Source: JBFWRK01 sp050248955 (GTDB lineage: Bacteria; Actinomycetota; Acidimicrobiia; Acidimicrobiales; Ilumatobacteraceae). From it: DNA of 64,000 nt. This document shows, one piece after another, positions 1 to 8,406 of the stretch (positions are counted from its first letter, which is position 1; each line of letters starts with the position of its first letter). A model generated the notes under the pieces. That model was not told where the DNA came from. It ran no database searches and was given only the letters and a program-made list of their open reading frames with translations. The DNA is taken from NCBI GenBank assembly GCA_050248955.1, contig JBFWRK010000003.1:62001-126000 (forward strand), written 5' to 3'. A program made the position numbers and the translations under genes.

Positions 1-236
1 CCCAGGCTGCCGATGTCGCCAGCGTGCTCGGTGTGACCGCACAGCCGATGCCCGGCACGAAGCCGGTCTCGGACACGGACTTCGTCGGCGCCACCGTGCT
101 CGTCGTGTTGGGCACAGATCTGGCCGGGCAGCCGTTGCCGGGCAGCGATGCGGCAACGACCGAGACCACGGCGTCATCCACGGCCGAGACCGTCGCCGGC
201 AGCCCGAACGAAACGACGACGACCGCAGCCGGCTGA
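1..236 (+). CDS. C-terminal end of a LytR_C-domain cell-envelope protein (partial)
   Basis: The frame is open at the left edge (first full codon at position 3) and stops at 236, so only about the last 77 residues are visible. The visible part ends a compact domain with the pattern 'TDFVGATVLVVLGTDLAG', which matches the end of the LytR C-terminal (LytR_C) domain, where an aspartate and a VVLG-D strand close the fold. A Thr/Glu/Ala-rich tail follows. LytR_C domains occur in exported or membrane-anchored cell-wall proteins of actinomycetes, alone or after an LCP catalytic domain; which applies here cannot be seen. It converges on the glycerate kinase gene with a 3-base gap. Confidence 0.55.
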   Translation, partial: QAADVASVLGVTAQPMPGTKPVSDTDFVGATVLVVLGTDLAGQPLPGSDAATTETTASSTAETVAGSPNETTTTAAG

Positions 237-239
237 GCG

Positions 240-1238
240 TCAGCCTCGTCGGGCGGCGCCGGTGAGGATCGCCGTGACCGCCTCGTCGATGCAGTCGACG
301 GTGGCCGTCAATGCCCGAGCCTCACCGAACCAGTCGACGAGCGACACTGCCTCGATCCGGCTCGCCGCGTCGTCGTAGACGTCGCCGGCGATGGCGATGA
401 TCTTCGTACCCGTTCGCTCCGCGAGCAGGTTCATGCCACCGACCACCTTGCCCTCGAAGCTCTGCTCGTCGAGGAAGCCCTCGCCGGTGATCACGATGTC
501 CGCCGCTTCGACGCGCTCTGGCAGGTGCAGCTCGTCGGCGAGCAGGTCGAAGCCGGGCACGAGCTCGGCGCCAAGCGCAACGAGCCCGCCGGCGAGGCCA
601 CCTGCTGCGCCGCCACCTTCGCGACTGCTGACGTCAACGCCGTACTCCTCGCGGTAGACCTGCACGAGTCGCTCGAGCCGACCGGTGAGCAGCCCGACCT
701 GCGCGGCCGACGCACCCTTCTGCGGACCGAAGACCGCCGCCGCCTCCGTGAAGCGGGTGCGGACGTCGCACGCGACGAGCAGTTCGACGGCGCGGATGCG
801 AGCGGGCGCCCGGATCGCCCGGATCGCGCCGAAGCCCCCGTCGGTCGTTGCCGATCCGCCGAGGCCGACGATGATCCGCTTCGCACCGGCGTCGAGCGCG
901 GCGTCGATCAGCTCGCCGGTTCCGGTGGTGCTCGCCGCCATCGGGTCGTTGCCCTCGGCGCCACCTGCGAGCGCGAGGCCTGACGCCAGCGCCATCTCGA
1001 TCACTGCTGTGCGCCCCGTCATCCGCCAGGCAGCGTCGACGGGATCGCCGAGCGGTCCGGTCACGATCGTGTGCCGCGTCGGCCCGCCGAAGGCTTCGAG
1101 CCAACCCTCGCCGCCGTCCGACACCGGAGCTCGATCGCAGACGTGACCGAGCCGTTCGGCTGCGGTGGCGATGGCGCCTGCGACATCCCGAGCGGTCGCA
1201 GTTCCTCGGAACTTGTCAACGGCTGCGAGCACACGCAC
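240..1238 (-). CDS. Glycerate kinase (GK-I/GarK family)
   Basis: Predicted to phosphorylate D-glycerate with ATP in the cytoplasm (2-phosphoglycerate is the usual product of this family), feeding glyoxylate or serine-derived carbon into glycolysis. At 332 residues it is slightly shorter than the usual ~380. Family signatures are present: DKFRGTATA at the N terminus, SDGGEGWLEA near residue 42, GLGGSATTDGGFG in the middle and a late ITGEGFLDEQSFEGKV segment. The GTG start at 1238 is preferred because a TAGCCT hexamer lies 8 bases upstream and no Shine-Dalgarno sequence is visible, which suggests a leaderless message. It is divergent from the amidase gene across a 53-base gap holding both predicted promoters. 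The family is clear; the exact product isomer is not determined by sequence. Confidence 0.88.
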   Translation of the reverse strand: MRVLAAVDKFRGTATARDVAGAIATAAERLGHVCDRAPVSDGGEGWLEAFGGPTRHTIVTGPLGDPVDAAWRMTGRTAVIEMALASGLALAGGAEGNDPMAASTTGTGELIDAALDAGAKRIIVGLGGSATTDGGFGAIRAIRAPARIRAVELLVACDVRTRFTEAAAVFGPQKGASAAQVGLLTGRLERLVQVYREEYGVDVSSREGGGAAGGLAGGLVALGAELVPGFDLLADELHLPERVEAADIVITGEGFLDEQSFEGKVVGGMNLLAERTGTKIIAIAGDVYDDAASRIEAVSLVDWFGEARALTATVDCIDEAVTAILTGAARRG

Positions 1239-1246
1239 GAGCGCGC

Positions 1247-1252
1247 AGGCTA
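1247..1252 (-). promoter_or_regulatory. -10 hexamer TAGCCT before glycerate kinase
   Basis: Reads TAGCCT on the minus strand, 8 bases before the GTG start. A transcript from it would begin at or within a base or two of the start codon. Confidence 0.45.
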
Positions 1253-1279
1253 ACTGGCGGCTCGCTGCGCAGAACCCCG

Positions 1280-1285
1280 TACTGT
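1280..1285 (+). promoter_or_regulatory. -10 hexamer TACTGT before the amidase gene
   Basis: TACTGT with a 6-base gap to the ATG at 1292. The expected transcription start coincides with the A of the start codon, so the message is probably leaderless. Confidence 0.5.
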
Positions 1286-1291
1286 GCGGTC

Positions 1292-2746
1292 ATGACGGCT
1301 TCCGAAGAACTCGCACGGTTGGATGCGACAGCGCAGGCGGACCTCGTGCGCAGCGGCACCGCTTCCGCTGTGGAGCTGGTCGAGGCCGCGATCGAGCGGA
1401 TCGAGCGCGTGAACCCGACGATCAATGCCGTGATCGGTGGGCGCTACGACCGCGCCCGCGCCGAAGCTCGCGAGGTCGGGCGCGCCGGCCCGTTCGCCGG
1501 CGTGCCGTTGCTCGTGAAGGACCTCGGCCTCACGATGCGCGGCGAGCCGTACCACGCCGGCGCCCGCTTCCTGAAGGAGCTCGGGTACGTTGCCCCCGAG
1601 GACTCGTACCTCGCGATGAAGTTCCGCGACGCGGGGTTCATCACACTCGGCCGGACGAACACGCCCGAGTGGGGCTCGACCGTGACGACCGAACCGCTCG
1701 CGTACGGCCCGACCCGCAACCCGTGGAACACCGATCACTCGTGCGGGGGTTCGTCGGGCGGCTCGGCGGCGGCGGTCGCCGCTGGGCTCGTGCCGATCGC
1801 CCATGGCGGCGATGGTGGCGGATCGATCCGAATCCCGGCCGGCGAGTGCGGACTGGTCGGGTTGAAGCCGAGCCGCGGTCGAGTGAGCCACGGCCCGGCC
1901 GCCGGCGAGACCTGGATGGGAGCGACGATCGAGGGCGTGATCACGCGGTCGGTGCGCGACGCCGCCGCAGTGCTCGACGAGATCGACGGCGCGATGCCCG
2001 GCGACCCGTACACCGCACCGCCGCCCTCACGCCCGTACGCCGAGGAGGTCGGGGACGAGCCCGGACGGTTGCGGATCGGGTTCCTCGACCATCCGCCGAC
2101 CGCCGAGGCGAGCGGTCATCCGGACTGCGCTGCCGCCGTGCACGACGTCGCCCGGCTGCTCGAGTCGCTCGGTCACGTCGTCGAGCCGAACCATCCCGCC
2201 GCGCTCCTCGACGACGGCTTCTCGCGGGCCTTCACCGAAGTGGTCGCTGCCTGCACCGCTGCGGACGCCGACTTCTGGGAGCGCACGATCGGTCGCCCGC
2301 TCGGGGAGGACGACCTGGAGCACGACAACCTCGCCCTGGCGGCGTGGGGCCGGTCGCGCACGGCCGCTGACTACCTGACAGGAGTCGACTACCTCTACGC
2401 GTGGAGCCGGCGTGTCGTTTCGTGGTGGGAGCCGCTCGACGGCACTCCGCCGTTCGACCTGCTGCTGACGCCGACGATCGCCGTGCCGCCACCCCCGATC
2501 GGCTACCTCGCCGGACCGGCCGCCGGGCAGCACCTGCGCGAGGTCCTGCAGTACACGGCGCAGTTCAACATCACTGGCCAGCCGGCGATCAGCCTGCCGC
2601 TCGTGTGGAACGAGGGTGGGCTGCCGATCGGCGTGCAGCTCGTCGCTGCCCCCTGGCGAGAGGACGTGCTGCTGCGCATCGCAGCGCAGCTCGAGACGGC
2701 CCGCCCCTGGGCCGGACGAACGCCCCCCGTCTTCGCCGACGGCTGA
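1292..2746 (+). CDS. Amidase of the amidase-signature (AS) family
   Basis: A 484-residue amide hydrolase of the GatA/FAAH fold. The Ser-cisSer-Lys triad can be placed: Lys76 in VPLLVKDLG, cis-Ser154 in CGGSSGGSAA and nucleophile Ser178 in DGGGSIRIPA; the 24-residue spacing between the serines equals that in FAAH. It is not the GatA subunit of an amidotransferase by context, since no gatB or gatC is nearby. The nearest relatives are stand-alone amidases acting on small amides or acylated amino compounds; the substrate cannot be told from sequence. There is no signal peptide, so it should be cytoplasmic. Transcribed alone, divergent from glycerate kinase and convergent with upp. Confidence 0.88.
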   Translation: MTASEELARLDATAQADLVRSGTASAVELVEAAIERIERVNPTINAVIGGRYDRARAEAREVGRAGPFAGVPLLVKDLGLTMRGEPYHAGARFLKELGYVAPEDSYLAMKFRDAGFITLGRTNTPEWGSTVTTEPLAYGPTRNPWNTDHSCGGSSGGSAAAVAAGLVPIAHGGDGGGSIRIPAGECGLVGLKPSRGRVSHGPAAGETWMGATIEGVITRSVRDAAAVLDEIDGAMPGDPYTAPPPSRPYAEEVGDEPGRLRIGFLDHPPTAEASGHPDCAAAVHDVARLLESLGHVVEPNHPAALLDDGFSRAFTEVVAACTAADADFWERTIGRPLGEDDLEHDNLALAAWGRSRTAADYLTGVDYLYAWSRRVVSWWEPLDGTPPFDLLLTPTIAVPPPPIGYLAGPAAGQHLREVLQYTAQFNITGQPAISLPLVWNEGGLPIGVQLVAAPWREDVLLRIAAQLETARPWAGRTPPVFADG

Positions 2747-2779
2747 GTCGGCGGCCGAGACCGCGGTCGAGACGTCGAC

Positions 2780-3439
2780 TCAGGTCGGGCTGCCGGGCGG
2801 CCCGAACTGGCGGTCGCCGGCATCGCCGAGGCCTGGGACGATGAACGCCTTCTCGTTCAGGTGGCTGTCGATCGATGCGGTGAAGATCCGCATGCCGATC
2901 CCCGACTCGCGGAGCCGTTCGATGCCCTCCGGCGCGGCGAGCACGCACACGACGATCAGCGGCGTCGGCGCGCCTCGTTCCACGAGCAGCCGGCACGTGT
3001 GGTCGAGCGACCCGCCCGTCGCCAGCATCGGGTCGAGCACGATGCACGGGCGGCCAGCCATGTGCTCGGGCAGCTTCGAGACGTAGGTGGACGGCGCGAA
3101 CGTCTCTTCGTCACGGGAGATGCCGACGAAGCCGGCCTGGGCCTCGGGCAAGATCCTGAACGCGGCGGACAGGAAGCCGACGCCTGCCCGCAGCACCGGC
3201 ACGATGACCGGATCCTCCGCCAGTCGCCGGCCGGTGGCCGGCCCGAGCGGGGTCATCGTCGTCACGTCGACCGTCGGCAAGCCTCTCGTCGCCTCGTACA
3301 CGAGCATCGTCGCGAGGTCGTCCAGTGCGTGGCGGAACGCCGCGTTCGGCGTGCTCGCGTCGCGGAGCGTCAACAGACGGTCCGAGACGATGGGATGATC
3401 GACGACGGTCACGGTCACGCTGTTGGGCACGACGACCAT
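2780..3439 (-). CDS. upp: Uracil phosphoribosyltransferase
   Basis: Makes UMP from uracil and PRPP in pyrimidine salvage. The protein has 219 residues, close to the usual ~210. The PRPP loop is clear (IVLDPMLATGGS, about residues 133-144), as is the uracil-contacting C-terminal segment IVPGLGDAGDRQFG. It starts 12 bases after the stop of the GGDEF-EAL gene on the same strand, so it may be cotranscribed with a c-di-GMP enzyme, which is an unusual partner. Two adenosine deaminases, a cytidine deaminase and a nucleoside importer lie within 13 kb and fit a salvage neighbourhood. The first few residues are uncertain; a slightly later start is possible. Confidence 0.93.
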   Translation of the reverse strand: MVVVPNSVTVTVVDHPIVSDRLLTLRDASTPNAAFRHALDDLATMLVYEATRGLPTVDVTTMTPLGPATGRRLAEDPVIVPVLRAGVGFLSAAFRILPEAQAGFVGISRDEETFAPSTYVSKLPEHMAGRPCIVLDPMLATGGSLDHTCRLLVERGAPTPLIVVCVLAAPEGIERLRESGIGMRIFTASIDSHLNEKAFIVPGLGDAGDRQFGPPGSPT

Positions 3440-3451
3440 TCTCGCGCGCCG

Positions 3452-5872
3452 TCAGTGCGCGGTGACGAGCCTCACCACGTCCTCGGCCGGCTGCGGGGTC
3501 GCCAGGAGGTACCCCTGGGCGTAGCGGCAGCCGAGCCGTCGGAGCACCTCGACCTGGTCCTCGGTCTCGACGCCCTCGGCGATCGCCTCCAGTCCGAGCC
3601 GCTTCGTCAACGCGACGATGGTCGACGTGATCGCCTCGACCGTGGGATCGGACACGACGTCGCGCACGAACGACTGGTCGATCTTCACGACGTCGATCGG
3701 GAGGTCGCGCAGCCGGGCGAGGCTCGAGTGGCCGGTCCCGAAGTCGTCGATCGCGATGTGGACGCCGTGGCGGCGGAGCTCGTTCAAGGTGCGGAACGCC
3801 AGGTGTGGTGCGGTGCCGAGCCGGTCCTCGATGATCTCGAGGCACAGCGCCGACGGCGCGACGCCATGATCGGCCAGAACCTTGAGCGCATCGGCCGAGA
3901 AGTCGCTGTCGACCAGGCTCGTGCCGGTGACGTTGACGTGCAGCCATCCCGTGGCGACCGATGTGCGTCCCTCCAGGCGACGCATGATGCGGCATGCCTC
4001 GCTCAGCACCCACCGGTCGAGCTCACCGGCGATGTCGAGCTCGGTCGCTCTCGTGACGAACTCGGCCGGGTCGACTTCACGCCCCTCGTGCACCCAGCGC
4101 ACCAGCGCTTCCCAGCCACGCGTCGCGCGCGTCTCCAGATCGATGATCGGTTGGAGCGCCATCGTCAGCGAACCGTTGGCGATCGCGCGTCGCAGTTCGG
4201 TCGTCATGCCGAGGCGGTTCGCCGCCCTGGCGCCGATCGACTCGTCGTGCACGACGACGCGGTGGCGGCCGACCTCCTTGGCCCGGTACATCGCTGCGTC
4301 GGCATCGCGGATCAGCGTCTCGGCGCTCGAACCGGCGCGGCTGAAAGCGACGCCGATGCTCGTGGTCACGTAGACGTCCCGCCCGGCGAGCACGATCGGG
4401 CTGGCGAGCTGCTCGCGGATCCGCTCTGCCAGCCGAGCTACCTGCCCGCGCTCGAGCACGTGGCGGGCAACGATCACGAACTCGTCGCCGCCGAACCGGG
4501 CGAGCAGATGGTCAGGGCCGACGGCGGTCTTGAGCCGCTGGGCGACACCGACGAGCAACGCGTCGCCTGCGGAGTGGCCGAGGTCGTCGTTCACCGTCTT
4601 GAAGTCATCGAGATCGCAGAAGAGTGCAGCGACCGTGCCCGGGATCGGTCGGTCCTGGAGCGCTTGCCGGAGCCCTGCCTGGAACGCGTCGCGGTTCGGT
4701 AACCCCGTCAGGGGGTCGTGGTTGGCGCGATGGGCGAGTTGGCGCTCGACATCGTGACGCCGGGCCATGTCGCTGACGAGTGTGTCGGTCATCCGGTCGA
4801 AGGCCCTGGCGAGGCGTCCGAGCTCGTCGGGGGAGTGGTCGCTGACCCGGCTGGTGAGATCGCCGCCGCTGATCGCCGCCGCCGACGCGGAGATGCGGCC
4901 GATGCGGGCGAGGATCGACCGGAACAGAAAGCCGATGAGCACGAGCGCGGCGAGCCCGGCAGCTGCAAAGGCGATGCCACCGAGGATCATGGCGCGGTTG
5001 AGCGCCCCGTACATCTCGGCCTCGTCGATCTTCACCACGAGAGACCACGACGTGTTGGGGACCTGCTGCACGGACGCGACGACCGTGCGGCCGCGGTAGT
5101 CGGTCAGCCCGCCGTACGTGCCGTCGTCGTCCTGCAGCGCCACGATCGCCGGCGAGTCCGACTCGGACAACGGGACCGTGCGCGCGAAGCGCGCGTCATC
5201 GGCGAAGCGGAGGTCGGTGATGAACTGAGCGGCGCCGTCCGCCGTCTCCTGGACGAGGTGCGCCTCGGCGCTGTCGCCGAGCACCGAAGAGCGCGAGAGG
5301 AGGCGTTGCACCGCGCTGAGGTCCGACTCGGCCACGACGAAGCCCACCGTCCGCCCCGCCGACTCGATCGGCACGACCTGGACGTAGCGTTCGTCGCCCG
5401 GCGCGATGCGGAACGCTCGCCCGACGACGTACGGCGCACCGATCTCGATTCGCGCCGCGGCGTCCTCGAGGAAGGCCTCGTCCAACGGCTGCGGCGCGCC
5501 GCCGCGCGATGTGTGGGCGATCGGCGCACCGTCCGCGGCGAGCAGCGTGGCCGCCCGCAGCGACGGCAGGTAGGGGATGATGTCGTCGAGCGATTGGTCG
5601 CCGACCGGCTCGTTCACCGGCGCGTCGCCCACGTCATGAGCATCGATGACGTCGGCGAAGACGGCTTCGATCGTCGGGTTCTGCAGCCGTGAAGCCGATG
5701 CAGCCAGTTGGTCGTCGACGCGCCGCGACTCGAGCCGGGCGACCGCGTCGAGGGTGCGAGTGATCTGGTCCCGTTCGTTGTCACGGATCACGCGGCCGGT
5801 GAGCCCACCCACGATCCCGAGCGCGACGAAGACGATCAACATGTACGCCCCGAACTTGCGTGTCATGGTCAT
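3452..5872 (-). CDS. Membrane-bound diguanylate cyclase/phosphodiesterase (sensor-HAMP-GGDEF-EAL)
   Basis: A c-di-GMP signalling protein of about 806 residues. In order: TM helix at ~8-26, extracytoplasmic Cache-like sensor region (~30-285), second TM helix (~292-315), HAMP linker, GGDEF domain with intact FGGDEFVIV, and EAL domain with WEALVRW and IDDFGTGHSSLARL. Both catalytic domains keep their signature residues, so either activity, or both in balance, is possible. The ATG at 5872 is preferred to an upstream TTG at 5905 because it places Thr-Arg-Lys just before the first TM helix. Its stop is 12 bases before upp. It is one of three GGDEF proteins in the window. The ligand is unknown. Confidence 0.88.
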   Translation of the reverse strand: MTMTRKFGAYMLIVFVALGIVGGLTGRVIRDNERDQITRTLDAVARLESRRVDDQLAASASRLQNPTIEAVFADVIDAHDVGDAPVNEPVGDQSLDDIIPYLPSLRAATLLAADGAPIAHTSRGGAPQPLDEAFLEDAAARIEIGAPYVVGRAFRIAPGDERYVQVVPIESAGRTVGFVVAESDLSAVQRLLSRSSVLGDSAEAHLVQETADGAAQFITDLRFADDARFARTVPLSESDSPAIVALQDDDGTYGGLTDYRGRTVVASVQQVPNTSWSLVVKIDEAEMYGALNRAMILGGIAFAAAGLAALVLIGFLFRSILARIGRISASAAAISGGDLTSRVSDHSPDELGRLARAFDRMTDTLVSDMARRHDVERQLAHRANHDPLTGLPNRDAFQAGLRQALQDRPIPGTVAALFCDLDDFKTVNDDLGHSAGDALLVGVAQRLKTAVGPDHLLARFGGDEFVIVARHVLERGQVARLAERIREQLASPIVLAGRDVYVTTSIGVAFSRAGSSAETLIRDADAAMYRAKEVGRHRVVVHDESIGARAANRLGMTTELRRAIANGSLTMALQPIIDLETRATRGWEALVRWVHEGREVDPAEFVTRATELDIAGELDRWVLSEACRIMRRLEGRTSVATGWLHVNVTGTSLVDSDFSADALKVLADHGVAPSALCLEIIEDRLGTAPHLAFRTLNELRRHGVHIAIDDFGTGHSSLARLRDLPIDVVKIDQSFVRDVVSDPTVEAITSTIVALTKRLGLEAIAEGVETEDQVEVLRRLGCRYAQGYLLATPQPAEDVVRLVTAH

Positions 5873-5959
5873 TCGCTGATGTCCGCCGCTCCCGATGTAC
5901 GACAATTCGCTCCGTGCAGTGAGCTTGACAATATTGCGTAGCGTTCCGTAACAGGCCTG

Positions 5960-7060
5960 CTACTTCGCCGACGAGCTGCCCACCGCCTCGGCGCGGAGCA
6001 ACGCATACCTCGGCTTGACTATGCCGTTGATGATCCGCAGCCGCTCGTCGAACGCGGTGAACGCGCTCTTCATCGCGTTCACGGTCAGCCACTCGAAGTC
6101 GTCGATGCCGTAGCCGAACGCGGCTTCGAGCTGTTCGAGCTCGTTCGTCATCGAGGTGTCGCTCATCAGCCGGTTGTCGGTGTTCACGGTGACGCGGAAG
6201 CGCAGCCGCCGGAGCAGGCCGATGGGGTGCTCGGCGATCGACCCGCACACCCCGGTGTTCACGTTCGACGTCGGGCAGAGCTCGAGCGGGATCCGCCGGT
6301 CACGCACGTACGCAGCCAGCCGGCCGAGCCGCTCCTGACCCGGTTCGCCGGTGATGTCGTCGATGATGCGCACACCGTGCCCGAGACGCTCGGCGCCGCA
6401 CCACTGCACCGCCTCCCAGATCGACGGGAGCCCGAACGCCTCACCGGCGTGGATCGTCGAGTGGAAGTTCTCGCGTTGCACGTACTGGAACGCGTCGAGG
6501 TGGCGGGTCGGCGGATATCCCACCTCGGCCCCGGCGATGTCGAAGCCGACCACGCCGCGATCACGCCATCTGACGGCCAGTTCGGCGATCTCCAGGCTCC
6601 GGGCGGCGGTGCGCATCGCGGAGCAGATCGCGTAGATCGTGAGGTCGGTGCCGGCCGAGCCCGAGCGAAAGCCGGCGGTGACCGAGTCCATCACCTCGTC
6701 GAGAGTGAGGCCGTGCTCGGTGCTGAGCTCGGGCGCGAACCGCACCTCGGCGTAGACGACACCGTCGGCGGCGAGGTCGACCGCGCACTCGTGGGCGACC
6801 CGCTCGATCGCGTCGCGATGCTGCATCACGCCGACCGTGTGCGAGAAGGTCTCGAGGTAGAGGACGAGGTCGTTGCGCTTCGCGCCGAGATGGAACCACT
6901 CGGCGAGGTCGTCGACATCGGTGGTCGGCAAGCCGGCATAGCCGTACTCACGGGCGAGCTCGACGACCGTCGCCGGTCGCAAGCCGCCGTCGAGGTGATC
7001 GTGGAGGAGCGCCTTCGGAGCCCGCTTCACCATGCCCGCGGGCTTCGACAACTCACTCAT
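5960..7060 (-). CDS. add: Adenosine deaminase (first copy)
   Basis: Deaminates adenosine/deoxyadenosine to inosine/deoxyinosine. The 366-residue protein has the metal motif LLHDHLDGGL (His20, His22), a mid-protein FDIAGAE segment, the IHAGEAFG motif with the zinc His and catalytic Glu, GHGVRI, and the late SNVNTGV and TVNTDNR blocks with the metal Asp region. All catalytic positions look intact. The start at 7060 was chosen because the family begins just before this point and a TACGCT hexamer lies 7 bases upstream. It is a close paralogue of the gene at 9985-11079; even the DNA encoding the HDHLDGG block is nearly identical. Related enzymes act on adenine or other purines, so the exact substrate is inferred. 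Confidence 0.9.
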   Translation of the reverse strand: MSELSKPAGMVKRAPKALLHDHLDGGLRPATVVELAREYGYAGLPTTDVDDLAEWFHLGAKRNDLVLYLETFSHTVGVMQHRDAIERVAHECAVDLAADGVVYAEVRFAPELSTEHGLTLDEVMDSVTAGFRSGSAGTDLTIYAICSAMRTAARSLEIAELAVRWRDRGVVGFDIAGAEVGYPPTRHLDAFQYVQRENFHSTIHAGEAFGLPSIWEAVQWCGAERLGHGVRIIDDITGEPGQERLGRLAAYVRDRRIPLELCPTSNVNTGVCGSIAEHPIGLLRRLRFRVTVNTDNRLMSDTSMTNELEQLEAAFGYGIDDFEWLTVNAMKSAFTAFDERLRIINGIVKPRYALLRAEAVGSSSAK

Positions 7061-7067
7061 CGCCGCC

Positions 7068-7073
7068 AGCGTA
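7068..7073 (-). promoter_or_regulatory. -10 hexamer TACGCT before adenosine deaminase 1
   Basis: TACGCT on the minus strand, 7 bases before the ATG at 7060. No Shine-Dalgarno sequence fits in between. Confidence 0.45.
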
Positions 7074-7414
7074 GGGGCTGTTCGGCGACCTTCAGCGCCG
7101 CCCTCCGACGGCTCGTGCCGCCGGACACCACCGGAGCACCGTTTCGTGCTGCACGCGGCCCGTGGGCCGAATGGCCCACGCCGCAACGCGAACGTCACGT
7201 ACTCAACACGACCGTCACGGAGAGAGGTAGTCCGAGCGAATCACCTTCAAGGTTTGGGCAAGGGATAGGTCCGAAAGACACTTCTTCTCACTCAGCAACG
7301 GCGGACAATGGTCGTAGGGAACGTTCAGACGGAATGGTCGAGGCTCATGCTGAGACCAGCCGGCTGGGAGAACCGAATGGACGCCCTGGACGACGCGAAC
7401 CGAAGGAGGATCTC
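7074..7414 (+). other. Long intergenic leader region before the first LPATG gene
   Basis: About 340 bases without a convincing gene. The right-hand 180 bases resemble the leader of the next gene. GAGCGAATCACCT occurs at 7234-7246, 181 bases before this start codon, and again at 8222-8234, 185 bases before the second. Nearer the gene, both leaders share ATGGTCG, then ATGC(T/C)GAG, then GGGAG. It also contains the perfect 12-base palindrome CCAGCCGGCTGG. A shared promoter or structured RNA leader is the simplest reading; no known riboswitch class was matched. Confidence 0.4.
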
Positions 7415-8212
7415 GTGAAGACCAAGCAGGTGGGCCTCGGAATCTTGATCATGAGCGCTGCGGTCGCCGCTGGCGGCATGACGCAGATGAGTGCGGCGAG
7501 TGCGGCGCAGTCCTGCGCCCGCGAGACGTACTCCTGGACCGACGGGACGTGGCTGTGGATGCACGCGACCGAGACATACGACACCGGTCTGGTGATCCCC
7601 GGCCCGGGTGCTGGCGAGACGCTGACCATCGTCGAATCGACGTACACGTCCTTCGACGAGTACCCGGCCGACGGGTCGGGCGGTAACCGGGTCGACGCCG
7701 GGCAGCTGCACGAGTCGTTCGGCATCAGCATCGGCGGGACGCCCTTCGGCGGGCTGACGACTGACGCGCCGAACGGACCGGACGACGGAGCGCCGGATCA
7801 GTACTACAGCGGGCTCGTCAGCGGCTCGTTCGGGACCGGCACGACGACGGGTGGCGCCATCGTGTTGCGTCACGCTTCGCTGTACGGCTTCACCGAGAGC
7901 CCCAACTCGATCTACGCGCAGAGCATCAAGATCGTGGTCGAGCGCTGCACGGAGATCCCCGAGCCGGAGACCACCCCGCCGACGACCACCCCGCCGCCCC
8001 CTCCGGCTGTGGTGCTCCCGGACGAGGTGACGACGACCACCGCCGAGTCGAGCCCGCCTGAGGCGTCCGTGCTCGGTGTCATGGTGCGCGCAGCGGACCA
8101 GGAGCTCCCGGCAACGGGCAACACCTCGGGCACCCTGGTGCTGGCGGCATCGGTCTTCGCCCTGTCCGGCCTCGGTCTGCTGATCGTCCGTCGGCGGCCG
8201 AGCGCGAGCTGA
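7415..8212 (+). CDS. LPATG cell-wall-anchored surface protein
   Basis: An exported protein of 265 residues. It has an N-terminal signal peptide ending near the Ala-Ala-Ser-Ala repeats before QSCARE, a ~130-residue globular part of no recognised family with two cysteines, and a Pro/Thr-rich stalk (PETTPPTTTPPPPP). It ends with sortase signal LPATG at ~231-235, a hydrophobic helix and an Arg-rich tail (VRRRPSAS). A sortase should cut at the LPATG and attach the protein to peptidoglycan. The GTG start at 7415 is supported by a strong ribosome-binding site, AAGGAGGA. It is followed by a paralogue with the same design. No sortase gene is in the window. The function of the globular part is unknown. 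Confidence 0.8.
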   Translation: MKTKQVGLGILIMSAAVAAGGMTQMSAASAAQSCARETYSWTDGTWLWMHATETYDTGLVIPGPGAGETLTIVESTYTSFDEYPADGSGGNRVDAGQLHESFGISIGGTPFGGLTTDAPNGPDDGAPDQYYSGLVSGSFGTGTTTGGAIVLRHASLYGFTESPNSIYAQSIKIVVERCTEIPEPETTPPTTTPPPPPAVVLPDEVTTTTAESSPPEASVLGVMVRAADQELPATGNTSGTLVLAASVFALSGLGLLIVRRRPSAS

Positions 8213-8406
8213 GCACGAGCTGAGCGAATCACCTGGGTCCATCGACCCACATCTCGCGGAGCGCGTCATAGGAACGCGCTTCGTGAGTTCTCCTTCGTGA
8301 CAACCAATTGCAGGGAGGCCCTGATCCGCTCGGCCTGATGGTCGCGAAATGCCGAGCGGGGAGCCAGACGCGAAACCGGCCCTGGTGTTCCGAGGAGACG
8401 GTTTCG
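8213..8406 (+). promoter_or_regulatory. Leader of the second LPATG gene, similar to that of the first
   Basis: Carries GAGCGAATCACCT at 8222-8234 and the downstream ATGGTCG / ATGCCGAG / GGGAG blocks at spacings close to those in the upstream leader. Several hairpins can be drawn. It may contain its own promoter or be a conserved RNA leader. Confidence 0.35.

Noticed and set aside
2861..4702. 613-codon open frame on the plus strand across upp and the GGDEF-EAL gene
   Set aside because: Antisense to two clear genes; the translation is Arg/His/Asp-rich with no domain, as expected from high-GC opposite frames.
7234..8400. c-di-GMP (GEMM) riboswitch in the LPATG leaders
   Set aside because: Fragments such as ACGCGAA and a GTCCGAAAGAC hairpin look similar, but the core GEMM pairing and tetraloop-receptor parts could not be placed.
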